NCBI RefSeq assembly: GCF_022340605.1
Contig: NZ_JAJDNQ010000027.1
Span: 54,619 to 118,618 of the forward strand
DNA length: 64,000 nucleotides
Origin: Thiohalocapsa sp.
GTDB taxonomy: Bacteria; Pseudomonadota; Gammaproteobacteria; Chromatiales; Chromatiaceae
Direction of reading: 5' to 3'
Part shown: piece after piece, positions 41,029 to 49,073 of the stretch
How positions within the stretch are numbered: the stretch's first letter is position 1
Layout of the letters: each line of letters starts with the position of its first letter
Notes under the pieces: model-generated
What the model saw: only the letters and a program-made list of their open reading frames with translations
Databases searched by the model: none
What the model was told of the DNA's origin: nothing
Program-made: the position numbers and the translations under genes

Positions 41029-42078
41029 ATGCCCCGCAAGCGCCTGCCCATCGGCATCCAGACCTTCCGCGAGATCCGCGAGGAGAACTGCTATTACGTC
41101 GACAAGACCGGCTTCGCGCTGCGCCTGACCGAAGAGGGCAAGTACTACTTCCTGTCGCGCCCACGGCGCTTCGGCAAGTCGCTGTTTCTCGATACGCTGG
41201 CCGAGCTGTTCAGCGGCAGCGAGGAGCTGTTCCGGGGCCTGGAGGCTCACGGCCGCTGGGACTGGAGCCGGCGCTTTCCGGTGATCCGGCTCAGCTTCGG
41301 CGGCGGCGTCCTGCAGAGCCGAGCCGAGCTGGACCGGCGCATCCTCGCGTTGCTGCGCAACAACGCCGAGCGCCTGAGGCTCTCCTGCCGCGACCCGGAC
41401 GACCCGGTGGGCTGCTTCGCCGAGTTGATCGCCAGCGCCCATGCCGCGCACGGCGAGCGCGTCGTCGTGCTGGTGGACGAGTACGACAAGCCCATCCTCG
41501 ACAACCTGACCCGCCCGGACATCGCCCGCGCGAACCGCGACGGGCTGCGCAACCTCTACTCCGTCATCAAGGACAACGATGCCCACGTCCGCTTCGCCTA
41601 CCTGACCGGGGTGTCGAAGTTCAGCAAGGTGAGCCTGTTCTCGGGGCTGAACAACCTGCGCGACATCACCGTCTCGGCGGAGTATTCGGCCCTCTGCGGC
41701 TATACCGAGGCCGACCTCGATAACACATTCGCACCGGAGCTGACGGGGCTCGACCGTGACCAGATCCGCACCTGGTACAACGGCTACAACTGGACCGGCG
41801 AGGCGGTCTACAACCCCTTCGGGGTGCTACTGCTGCTGAAAGAGCGCAAATTCCGCCCCTGGTGGTTCGAGACGGCGACGCCGACTTTCCTGATCGACGT
41901 CCTCACCGAGCGCGAAACCTGGCTGCCACAGCTCGGCCAATTGCAGGCCGACAGCGCCCTGCTCTCCGCCTTCGACGTCGGCCAAATCAGCACCGAGGCG
42001 CTGCTGTGGCAGACCGGCTATCTGACCATCGGGCGCGAGGAAGAGGTCTTCGGCGAATATCGCTGCATGACGGATTGA
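41029..42078 (+). CDS. AAA-ATPase-like protein, C-terminally truncated (DUF1703 family)
   Basis: A 349-residue protein starting MPRKRLPIGIQTFREIREEN. It has the P-loop-like RPRRFGKSLFLDTL, Walker B VVVLVDEYDKPI, and the LTGVSKFSKVSLFSGLNNL and WYNGYNW blocks of the AAA-ATPase/PD-(D/E)XK family. Full-length members are usually over 500 residues and end in a nuclease-like domain. Here the chain stops after GYLTIGREEEVFGEYRCMTD, so that domain is gone. The protein may be a non-functional remnant. Family members are often mobile and multicopy, and their function is unclear. Confidence 0.8.
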   Translation: MPRKRLPIGIQTFREIREENCYYVDKTGFALRLTEEGKYYFLSRPRRFGKSLFLDTLAELFSGSEELFRGLEAHGRWDWSRRFPVIRLSFGGGVLQSRAELDRRILALLRNNAERLRLSCRDPDDPVGCFAELIASAHAAHGERVVVLVDEYDKPILDNLTRPDIARANRDGLRNLYSVIKDNDAHVRFAYLTGVSKFSKVSLFSGLNNLRDITVSAEYSALCGYTEADLDNTFAPELTGLDRDQIRTWYNGYNWTGEAVYNPFGVLLLLKERKFRPWWFETATPTFLIDVLTERETWLPQLGQLQADSALLSAFDVGQISTEALLWQTGYLTIGREEEVFGEYRCMTD

Positions 42079-42085
42079 TCGCCTC

Positions 42086-42748
42086 TCACCGAAACGCGTT
42101 GAACATGTAGTTCATTGGATTTGAGAACGAACTGACGCCCCGGTTCATGTCGTAGCCCATGTAGTTCATCGTCGGCCCCATGCTGGCGACCGAGGGCGTC
42201 ATGATGCTCATTGACTTTCGCATTTCGGCCATGTCGGCGCTCATGGACAGGTACATGCAGAACATGTGCGCATCCATCTCGCGCATGTCGCGTCGCATCG
42301 AGGCCATGTAGCTCTCGTTGGCAATGACCGAGGGTCTTGCGTCGTCGACCTTGAACTGCGGCGGCCCACCGTCGGCGGCAACCGACTGCAGGAACGCCTC
42401 GCACGTGGCGTCGACGGCGGCCATCTCGTGGGGCGTCGCCTTGAGCTTGCCGGCGCCGGAATCCGGTCCGCCGCCTCTGTGCTCCACCGCCGGATCGGCC
42501 TCGCCTGCCACGATCTGCTCCGGCGTGCCGCCCATGTTGACCATGGCGATCCGCATCTGCTTCATGTCGCCGGACATGGCGGTCATGGCGGTCATGGATT
42601 CATTCATGCTCGCCATGTAGTCACGCATGCCCGCCATATAGCCCATCATCATCCACATCGCATAGCCCATTGCGACGAACACCCCGCCGCCGATGAGGAT
42701 AGCCAGTCCGAGCAGCGACTGCTTCAGCGCCTGTGAGGATGTGGACAT
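42086..42748 (-). CDS. Methionine-rich membrane-anchored protein
   Basis: I do not recognise a characterised family. The 220-residue protein has one N-terminal membrane segment (residues 10-35). Both flanks of the soluble part are packed with methionine (35 Met, 16% of residues) in MxxM and MxxxM spacing, for example YMASMNESMTAMTAMSGDM and NPMNYMFN. Such spacing occurs in proteins binding copper or other soft metals, and in amphipathic coiled coils. With the N-in topology the Met-rich part would face the periplasm. GGAG lies 10 bases upstream of the ATG. Its stop nearly touches the truncated AAA gene, convergently. Confidence 0.75.
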   Translation of the reverse strand: MSTSSQALKQSLLGLAILIGGGVFVAMGYAMWMMMGYMAGMRDYMASMNESMTAMTAMSGDMKQMRIAMVNMGGTPEQIVAGEADPAVEHRGGGPDSGAGKLKATPHEMAAVDATCEAFLQSVAADGGPPQFKVDDARPSVIANESYMASMRRDMREMDAHMFCMYLSMSADMAEMRKSMSIMTPSVASMGPTMNYMGYDMNRGVSSFSNPMNYMFNAFR

Positions 42749-43136
42749 GGTGGCTCAGCTCCGGTCGGGATGGCGGTCGCGGCCAATCGGCCGCACTCCG
42801 GCGCCGCCAGGCTCACGCTCCGAGGGAAACGCCGAACAGCTTCGCGTATCCCAAACAGGCCGGGATTGTACGGATTGCAGCGCTTCGACAACAGCCTGGC
42901 GCCCTCTCCCCAGCGCAAAAAGGCAGCGAAATGTGGGCGCGGGCGCACGCGGCCAGGCTCCCGCGCTCCACAGAGCGAACGAGACTCCGTCCGAACTCCG
43001 TCGGTCGGGCTGCGGAACGAAGCCCGACATGACACGCGTCGTTGGCGCTGGCTTGTCGGGCCTCCTGGGTGGGCGCCACCCGCTGGCGCGCTTTGGATGG
43101 CGGCTAGCGCGAATACTGGCCCGGTTCTCTGGGGGC

Positions 43137-43284
43137 GCCGAGTTGCACTCGGCCCGGCCGCCGCCAGGCGGCCTGCCGCGGCGCGCGCGCTGCTCGGGTC
43201 AGCATCAAGCGCACGTGCACGCGAAACGCGCCGAGTTGCACTCGGCGGCCCCGGGGTGCCGAGTGGAACTCGGCGGCCCCGGGA
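43137..43284. repeat. Three GCCGAGTTGCACTCGGC palindromes
   Basis: Copies at 43137-43153 and 43230-43246 are identical. The third at 43258-43274 reads GCCGAGTGGAACTCGGC. Copies 2 and 3 are 28 bp apart and each is followed by GGCCCCGGG. Each can form a 6-7-bp stem. They lie within 220 bp of the oxyR start. Confidence 0.85.
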
Positions 43285-43303
43285 GGCGCTGGCGGGAATG
43301 GTT

Positions 43304-43309
43304 TATGAT
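43304..43309 (+). promoter_or_regulatory. Possible -10 of oxyR
   Basis: TATGAT, 45 bases before the oxyR ATG. No recognisable -35, so it may need an activator. It lies right after the palindromic repeats. Confidence 0.35.
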
Positions 43310-43354
43310 CCTTGTGGTCTTGGGCCAAGAGCGGGAGCGCGCTGACCTCACTCC

Positions 43355-44275
43355 ATGAACCTCCGGGACATTAAGTACATCCTCGCCGTGGCGGAGACGC
43401 GGCACTTCGGCAAGGCGGCGGAGCGGTGCTTCGTGAGCCAGCCGACGTTGTCGGGGCAGATCAAGAAGCTGGAGGACCAGCTCGGGGTGGTGATCTTCGA
43501 GCGCACCAACCGCTCGGTGGAGGTGACGCCCATCGGCGAGAAGATCCTGAGTCATGCGCGACTGTTGATGGAGCAGGCAGACGCCATCGAGCAAGTGGCA
43601 CGCGCGCACCAGGACCCGCTGGCCGGCCCGCTGCGCGTCGGCGCCATCCCGACGCTGAGCCCGTACCTGATGCCCCTGGTACTGGTGCCGCTGAAGCGCC
43701 GTTGTCCGCAGTTGAAGCTGGTGCTGTTCGAGGAGACGACGGACTCGCTGCTGCGCCGGCTGGACCAGCACGAGCTGGATGCGGCGCTGCTGGCGACGCC
43801 CATCTCGAACCCGGACCTCACCAGCATCCCGCTGTTCGACGAGCCGTTCTGGCTGGCGCACCCGCGCAACCATCCGCTCTACGACAAGGACGACATCACG
43901 CAGGAAGATCTCGAGTCCATCGACCTGCTGCTGCTCTCCGAGGGCCACTGCCTGAGTCACCAGGTGATGGAGGTCTGCAAGCTGGCAGATCGCCCGCGCA
44001 CCGGCGAAATGGCGGACCTGCGCGCGGCGAGTCTGGAGACGCTGTTGCAGCTCGTCGGTGCCGGCTTCGGCTGCACCCTGGTGCCGGCGCTGGCCATCCG
44101 CGGCGGCTGGATGACGGACAGCGGCATCATCGCGCGCCCGTTGGAGCTGCCGGACGCCAAGCGGCGCATCTCGCTGGTGTTCCGCCGCAGCTTCCCGCGC
44201 CGCGCGGCGCTGGAAACCTTCGCGGAGGTCACGCTCTTGCAACTGCCCAACACGGTGAAGGCGGTCAAGGCGTGA
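43355..44275 (+). CDS. oxyR: Hydrogen peroxide-inducible regulator OxyR
   Basis: A LysR-family regulator of 306 residues with an N-terminal winged helix-turn-helix (FGKAAERCFVSQPTLSGQIKKLE). The redox pair falls exactly at Cys199 (LSEGHCLSHQ) and Cys208 (MEVCKL), as in E. coli OxyR. It senses peroxide by disulfide formation. The stop overlaps the start of rlmKL as GTGA, which suggests translational coupling. Confidence 0.93.
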   Translation: MNLRDIKYILAVAETRHFGKAAERCFVSQPTLSGQIKKLEDQLGVVIFERTNRSVEVTPIGEKILSHARLLMEQADAIEQVARAHQDPLAGPLRVGAIPTLSPYLMPLVLVPLKRRCPQLKLVLFEETTDSLLRRLDQHELDAALLATPISNPDLTSIPLFDEPFWLAHPRNHPLYDKDDITQEDLESIDLLLLSEGHCLSHQVMEVCKLADRPRTGEMADLRAASLETLLQLVGAGFGCTLVPALAIRGGWMTDSGIIARPLELPDAKRRISLVFRRSFPRRAALETFAEVTLLQLPNTVKAVKA

Positions 44276-46512
44276 CCGCGGCGGCATCGGCAACCTACGC
44301 CTTCTTCGCCAGCGCCGCCCGCAACCTGGAGACCCTGCTGGCCGAGGAGTTGCGCGGACTCGGCCTGGCGGATGCCAAGGAGACCCGCGCCGGCGTGCGC
44401 TTCTCGGGCAGCCTGGCGGACGCCTACCGGGCGCTGATCTGGTCGCGGGTGGCGAGCCGCGTGCTGCTGCCCCTGGCGGAGTTCGACGCTCCGGACGCCG
44501 ATACGCTGTATGCCTGCGTGCGGGACATCGACTGGGCCGCGCACCTGGCGCCCGGCCGCACGCTGGCGGTGCACCTGGACGCGGTGCGCTCCGGCATCGG
44601 CCATGGCCATTACGGCGCCCTCAAGGTCAAGGACGCCATCGTGGATCAGTTCCGCGAGCTCGGCCTGGAGCGGCCCGATGTGGACACCCGCCGGCCGGAC
44701 TTGGGCCTGCGTTGCCAGCTCTTCCGCGACCACGCGACCCTGTCGCTGGACCTCTCCGGCGACCCGCTGCACCGCCGCGGCTGGCGCGTGCAGGAGGTCG
44801 CGGCACCGCTGAAGGAAAACCTGGCCGCGGCCGTCCTGCTGCGCGCCGGCTGGTCGGAGATCGCGGCCGCCGGCGGCGCCCTGCTGGACCCCATGTGCGG
44901 CGGCGGCAGCCTGCCCATCGAGGCCGCACTGATGGCGGCCGACATCGCCCCCGGCCTGCTGCGCACCGAGCTCGACGTGCACTGGGGCTGCACCGGCTGG
45001 CTCGGCCACGACGCGCCGGCCTGGGACGCGCTGCTGGCCGAGGCCCGGGACCGCCGCGCCGCCGGCCTTGCACGCCTGGCCAAGCGAGGGCTCCACATCC
45101 GCGGCTCTGACCATGACCCGCGCGTGGCGCATGCGGCCCAAGCCAATGCGAAGCACGCCGGCCTCGCCGGCCACGTGCACTTCGAGCGCCGCGAGCTGGC
45201 CGACTGCACCCCCGTGGCCGGCGAGACCCACGGCCTCGTGGTCACCAATCCGCCCTACGGCGAGCGGCTTGGCGCGAACGAGGGCGATACATCCGAGCTC
45301 CCCGCGCTCTACGCCACCCTGGGCGCGGTGCTGCGCGGGCGCTTCGACGGCTGGCGGGCCGCCGTGCTCACCGGCAATCCGGAGCTGGGCAAGGTCATGG
45401 GCCTGCGTGCCAAGCGCTTCCACACCCTCTACAACGGCCCCATCGAGTGCCGGCTGCTGCACTTCGAGATTTCCCCGGAGGCGCACGTCTCGGACCGCCC
45501 GCGTCCGCTGCCGCCTGCGGAGCGAGGCCCCGGCGCCGAGATGCTCGCCAACCGCCTGCGCAAGAACCAGAAGGCGCTCGCCAAGTGGCTGCGCGCCGAG
45601 GGCATCACCTGCTACCGGCTCTATGACGCGGACCTGCCGGAATATGCGCTAGCGGTGGACGTCTACGGCTCAGCGGACTCGCAAACGCCGGAGCGGCGCT
45701 TCGTGCACGCGCAGGAGTATGCCGCACCGGCCGACGTGGACCCGAAGGCCGCGCGCCGGCGCCTGCGCGAGGCCATCGGCGTCATCGGCGAGGTACTGGC
45801 GGTGCCGGAGCAGGACATGTTCTTCAAGGTGCGCCAGCGCCAGCGTGGGGCGGCGCAGTACGAGCGGCTGGGCCAGACCGGGCGCTTCCACGCCGTGGCC
45901 GAGGACGGTCTCAGGCTGCTGGTGAACTTCGAGGATTACCTGGACACTGGGCTGTTCCTGGACCACCGCGACACGCGCCGGCTGGTGCGCGAGCTGGCTC
46001 ACGGCAGGCACGTGCTGAACCTCTTCTGCTACACCGGCAGCGCCAGCGTGCACGCTGCTGCCGGCGGCGCACGCTCCACCACCAGCGTGGACATGTCGCG
46101 CACCTATCTCGACTGGGCGCAGCGCAACCTCGCGCTCAACGGCGCAAGCGGGCGCGATCACCAACTCATCCAGGCGGACTGCCTGGACTGGCTCGCCAAC
46201 GCCCGCGCCTACCGCGGGCGCTTCGGGCTCATCTTCCTGGACCCGCCCACCTTCTCCAGTTCCAAGCGCATGCGCGGCACTTTCGATGTGCAGCGCGATC
46301 ACGTCGCGCTGATCCAGGGTGCACTCGACCTGCTCGCGCCCGACGGCGAGTTGATCTTCTCCACCAACCGGCGGCGCTTCCGGCTGGACGCCGAAGCGTT
46401 GGACCCGGCCGGCGCGCTGGAGATCAGCGATATCAGTTTGGCCACCATCCCCCGGGACTTCGCGCGCAATCCGCACATCCACCAGTGCTGGCGGCTGCGG
46501 CGGCGAGCTTGA
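44272..46512 (+). CDS. rlmL: Bifunctional 23S rRNA guanine methyltransferase RlmKL
   Basis: A 746-residue fusion: an N-terminal THUMP domain, then the RlmL module (m2G2445) with LDPMCGGGSLPIEAALMA and VVTNPPYGERLG, and the C-terminal RlmK module (m7G2069) with VLNLFCYTGSASVHAAAGGA and LIFLDPPTFSSSKRM. Length is close to E. coli RlmKL (702). The start is GTG overlapping the oxyR stop. The longer open frame upstream is only a shadow of oxyR. Confidence 0.95.
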   Translation: MTAAASATYAFFASAARNLETLLAEELRGLGLADAKETRAGVRFSGSLADAYRALIWSRVASRVLLPLAEFDAPDADTLYACVRDIDWAAHLAPGRTLAVHLDAVRSGIGHGHYGALKVKDAIVDQFRELGLERPDVDTRRPDLGLRCQLFRDHATLSLDLSGDPLHRRGWRVQEVAAPLKENLAAAVLLRAGWSEIAAAGGALLDPMCGGGSLPIEAALMAADIAPGLLRTELDVHWGCTGWLGHDAPAWDALLAEARDRRAAGLARLAKRGLHIRGSDHDPRVAHAAQANAKHAGLAGHVHFERRELADCTPVAGETHGLVVTNPPYGERLGANEGDTSELPALYATLGAVLRGRFDGWRAAVLTGNPELGKVMGLRAKRFHTLYNGPIECRLLHFEISPEAHVSDRPRPLPPAERGPGAEMLANRLRKNQKALAKWLRAEGITCYRLYDADLPEYALAVDVYGSADSQTPERRFVHAQEYAAPADVDPKAARRRLREAIGVIGEVLAVPEQDMFFKVRQRQRGAAQYERLGQTGRFHAVAEDGLRLLVNFEDYLDTGLFLDHRDTRRLVRELAHGRHVLNLFCYTGSASVHAAAGGARSTTSVDMSRTYLDWAQRNLALNGASGRDHQLIQADCLDWLANARAYRGRFGLIFLDPPTFSSSKRMRGTFDVQRDHVALIQGALDLLAPDGELIFSTNRRRFRLDAEALDPAGALEISDISLATIPRDFARNPHIHQCWRLRRRA

Positions 46513-46517
46513 TCGGC

Positions 46518-46697
46518 TCAAGCCGCGAGCGGCTTGCCCTGAACAGGCGCCAGGAACACCGTGCCCTTCCCGAAGCGGTTAATGAGTTGATGCCGAACCG
46601 CCCGCGGGGCACCAACGAAAAGCCGCACGTAGGTATACCCGAGATCGCTCCGCTCGATCGATGCGATCCAGAATGCAGTCTTACTCTCGAAGTCCAT
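46518..46697 (-). CDS. Small protein, 59 residues
   Basis: A short gene beginning MDFESKTAFWIASIERSDLG. It has an excellent ribosome site (GGAGGTAACC then ATG). Sequence is aromatic-rich and basic towards the end (NRFGKGTVFLAPVQGKPLAA). No family recognised. Convergent with rlmKL, stop codons 6 bp apart. Confidence 0.6.
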   Translation of the reverse strand: MDFESKTAFWIASIERSDLGYTYVRLFVGAPRAVRHQLINRFGKGTVFLAPVQGKPLAA

Positions 46698-46796
46698 GGT
46701 TACCTCCGTTGCATTTGCCGGGTAGACAGGCCTGCGCGCGACGACTTCTGATTGATGCATGGCCGAATAATCAGTGTTGTTTTAGCACAACGAAGA

Positions 46797-46822
46797 GCCC
46801 GATGGCAGGCACGCCATCGGGC
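46797..46822. terminator. Strong 10-bp hairpin, possible terminator
   Basis: GCCCGATGGC and GCCATCGGGC pair perfectly around AGGCAC. No good T run follows on either strand, so it may be a REP-like or protein-binding structure rather than an intrinsic terminator. Confidence 0.35.
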
Positions 46823-47473
46823 AATTGGCCCCTCCCGCTGGCCTGACACCATTTATTTTGCTTCGCAGATTTCCCTAGCGGCGTTACAGAGTCATCAATT
46901 GCCGCACATCGCTTGAGCGATGCCTTGCCGAGACGGCCAATGTCACCGCTTGCACGATGCGCAGCACGAGCTTGCGATCGAGCTTGCCCCCCGACATCCG
47001 ACCACTATCGCGACGCCGAAGCGGCGATGCGCTGCGGGCGCGCCGTCTCTGTCCCCCCGACAGAGCCGGCGCGCTCCCATCGCGCTGACCTCGCGGACGA
47101 TCCACCGGCCTGAGATTCATGCCGAGCGCCCCGGCAATTGCCGGACGCACCGCCACCGCCGTCACATGGTCGTTCACGTCCATTGCAAAGCTCATCAGTC
47201 GTCGGCTTGTCCGTCTTGCGTCATGCACCGCCGGTTCGTCGAGTCCTTCATACCTCCGTGTGCCCTTAAGGGTGGCGCAGGACGCCGGGTACGCCTATGG
47301 ACGGCAGGCGTATCACCAGGTAAGTCTCGCGCAAAGGAATTAATCGGGGAGCCCCTCAAAGAGACTCCGAGCAATCGCCCATTTGCCGCGCCGTCGCGTC
47401 GCGAGTGCACTGGCGCGGAAATGCCGAGACCGTTCGCAGTGCCGACCACAATCCCGATCAGTGTCGCCCTGGA

Positions 47474-47495
47474 GTGTCGCCCTGGAGGGCGACAC
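47474..47495. repeat. GTCGCCCT palindrome, copy 2
   Basis: Arms GTGTCGCCCT and AGGGCGACAC around GG. A direct half-copy precedes it at 47461. Same arms as at 26904. Confidence 0.75.
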
Positions 47496-47657
47496 TCCCA
47501 GGGGCGGTCGGCAGGGGGCGTTTCGGCTAGCTCCTGCGCGCGCAGGGATCGCCGGGCTGGGTCGGCTGGACGGAACCGGCTAGGCGAAACGAGCTGGACC
47601 GGCCGCCGATGGTCGAGTCGTGGAGCGAGGTGCCGGTGCGCGTGAAACGGACACACA

Positions 47658-47688
47658 AAGAAAAACGGCGGCCCGAGGGCCGCCGTTT
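47658..47688 (-). terminator. Rho-independent terminator after tRNA-Gly
   Basis: On the minus strand AAACGGCGGCC, loop CTCG, GGCCGCCGTTT then TTCTTT. It lies 9 bp after the tRNA 3' end, so it ends the tRNA transcript. Confidence 0.88.
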
Positions 47689-47696
47689 CGAGGACT

Positions 47697-47772
<76 letters not shown>

Positions 47773-47876
47773 CTCAGAGCGCGCTATTGTAGCGCGAATC
47801 GTCTGCCTGTCAACTGTTGTTGCGGTTTGCTTACGGTGACCTGCCGAGCGCACGCGCCCCGCACGCACGGGACGGC

Positions 47877-48491
47877 TCAGCGTTCCTCAGGCCTGCTGCC
47901 TTGCACGTCCCCCTGCCCTTCGCGAGGGGCTGGCACGCTGCCCGTGAGGCTGGGCCAAGCCGCCCGCAGGTAGAGCACCATTGACCAGAGCGTCAGCAGA
48001 GCCGCCAGATAGAGCAACACCAGGCCGAGATCGACGACGGGAAGGCCGAGCACAGGGCCGCCGATGATCAACATCACGATGGCGATCATCTGCGCCGTGG
48101 TCTTGAGCTTGCCCGCCATGCTGACAGCTACCTTGGCGCGGGCGCCGATCTCCGCCATCCACTCCCGCAGCGCGGAGACCGTGATCTCGCGGCCGATGAT
48201 CACTGCCGCCGGCAGCGCCAGCAACACGCGCGGATCGCCCTGCACCAACAGCACCAGCGCGACCGCTACCATCAGCTTGTCCGCCACCGGGTCTAGGAAG
48301 GCCCCAAGCGGCGAGGTCTGCCCCCAGCGCCGCGCCAACCAGCCGTCGAGCCAGTCCGTGATCCCGGCGAGCGTGAACACCAGCGCGCACACCGGCCGCG
48401 CCCAAGGCACCGGCAGGTAGAAGATCACCACGAACACCGGGATCAGCGCGATGCGCAGCAGGGTCAGGGCGTTCGGGATGTTCCAAATCAA
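47877..48491 (-). CDS. pgsA: CDP-diacylglycerol--glycerol-3-phosphate 3-phosphatidyltransferase
   Basis: PgsA makes phosphatidylglycerol phosphate at the inner membrane. The 204-residue protein has the CDP-alcohol phosphatidyltransferase signature DWLDGWLARRWG followed by GAFLDPVADK, and several membrane helices. The start appears to be TTG at 48491 (LIWNIPNALTLLR), with GGAG ten bases upstream. A longer frame upstream is not protein-like. The C-terminal tail is about 20 residues longer than in E. coli. Confidence 0.92.
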   Translation of the reverse strand: MIWNIPNALTLLRIALIPVFVVIFYLPVPWARPVCALVFTLAGITDWLDGWLARRWGQTSPLGAFLDPVADKLMVAVALVLLVQGDPRVLLALPAAVIIGREITVSALREWMAEIGARAKVAVSMAGKLKTTAQMIAIVMLIIGGPVLGLPVVDLGLVLLYLAALLTLWSMVLYLRAAWPSLTGSVPAPREGQGDVQGSRPEER

Positions 48492-49073
48492 GGCGAGGTT
48501 TCTCCGGCGGAGTTGTGTACGGCATACTGCCGGCGATGCGGGCGGCGGGCCATGACATTGTACCGGGGAGGTGCAGAGTGCGGAGTGCGCAGTGCGTGGT
48601 GGCGGGTCGTAACGGCTCAGCTCCGGCCCCGCAGGAACCTGTCGACACCGGAAGCGGAGCTTCCGCACTGGCGTCGCGAAGCTGGAGCTTCGCGACGAGG
48701 GAAATCTGTTGAATATGCAGTGCGTGGCGCGTTGAGACTGCAAAAGCACTCAGTGTAGCAGCCCTTGTGGGAGCGGCACTCTCGGTGCCGCGACCGGCGG
48801 CAGAGCAGCACACCACGCCCCGAGCAACCGCCAAGCGGCAGGCAACCTCTCAGCCGTCGTCGCGCCACAAAAGGCAGTGGCGCTCCCACGCCGGCGCGCC
48901 CGGAGCAGCGGTTATGGGAGGTCGGGTTAGCGCAGCGTAGCCCGACGCTGGGCGTCGGTAAGCCGTTGATTGTCGTGTTGCGCTATCGCCAACCCGACCT
49001 ACGATCCGCTCGTTTTCGGAGTTGCGAGCAATACTTTCACGGTCTCGTTGCCCCGCGCACTCCGTACTACGTA
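48492..49073. other. Intergenic region between uvrC and pgsA, repeat-rich
   Basis: About 580 bp separate two genes that are usually close. It holds AGTGCG(N) heptamers near 48577-48600, an inverted pair TGGGAGCGGC/GGCGCTCCCA (48768 and 48881 regions), a REP-like hairpin at 48921-48946 and AGTACGT heptamers at its right end. Confidence 0.6.
48921..48946. repeat. REP-like hairpin GTCGGGTTA, copy 1
   Basis: Arms GTCGGGTTA and TAGCCCGAC around GCGCAGCG. Related hairpins occur at 53817-53844 and 61352-61381. Confidence 0.8.

Larger units (their letters stand above)
42749..43354. other. Intergenic region before oxyR with palindromic repeats
   Basis: About 600 bp without a gene. Its right part holds three copies of a 17-bp palindrome (separate entries). 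Open frames here have no family resemblance. Confidence 0.5.
46698..47696. other. Long intergenic region with hairpins and probable decayed DNA
   Basis: About 1 kb without a gene I can support. It holds a strong hairpin (46797-46822), a CGGCAATTGCCGG palindrome, and the GTCGCCCT palindrome at 47474-47495. Its last part shares GTCGCCCT-type sequence with the egtB upstream spacer. Confidence 0.5.

Noticed and set aside
46884..47228. 114-codon minus-strand frame in the 46.7-47.7 kb spacer
   Set aside because: Low-complexity Arg/Ser-rich translation and no ribosome site; probably decayed DNA.
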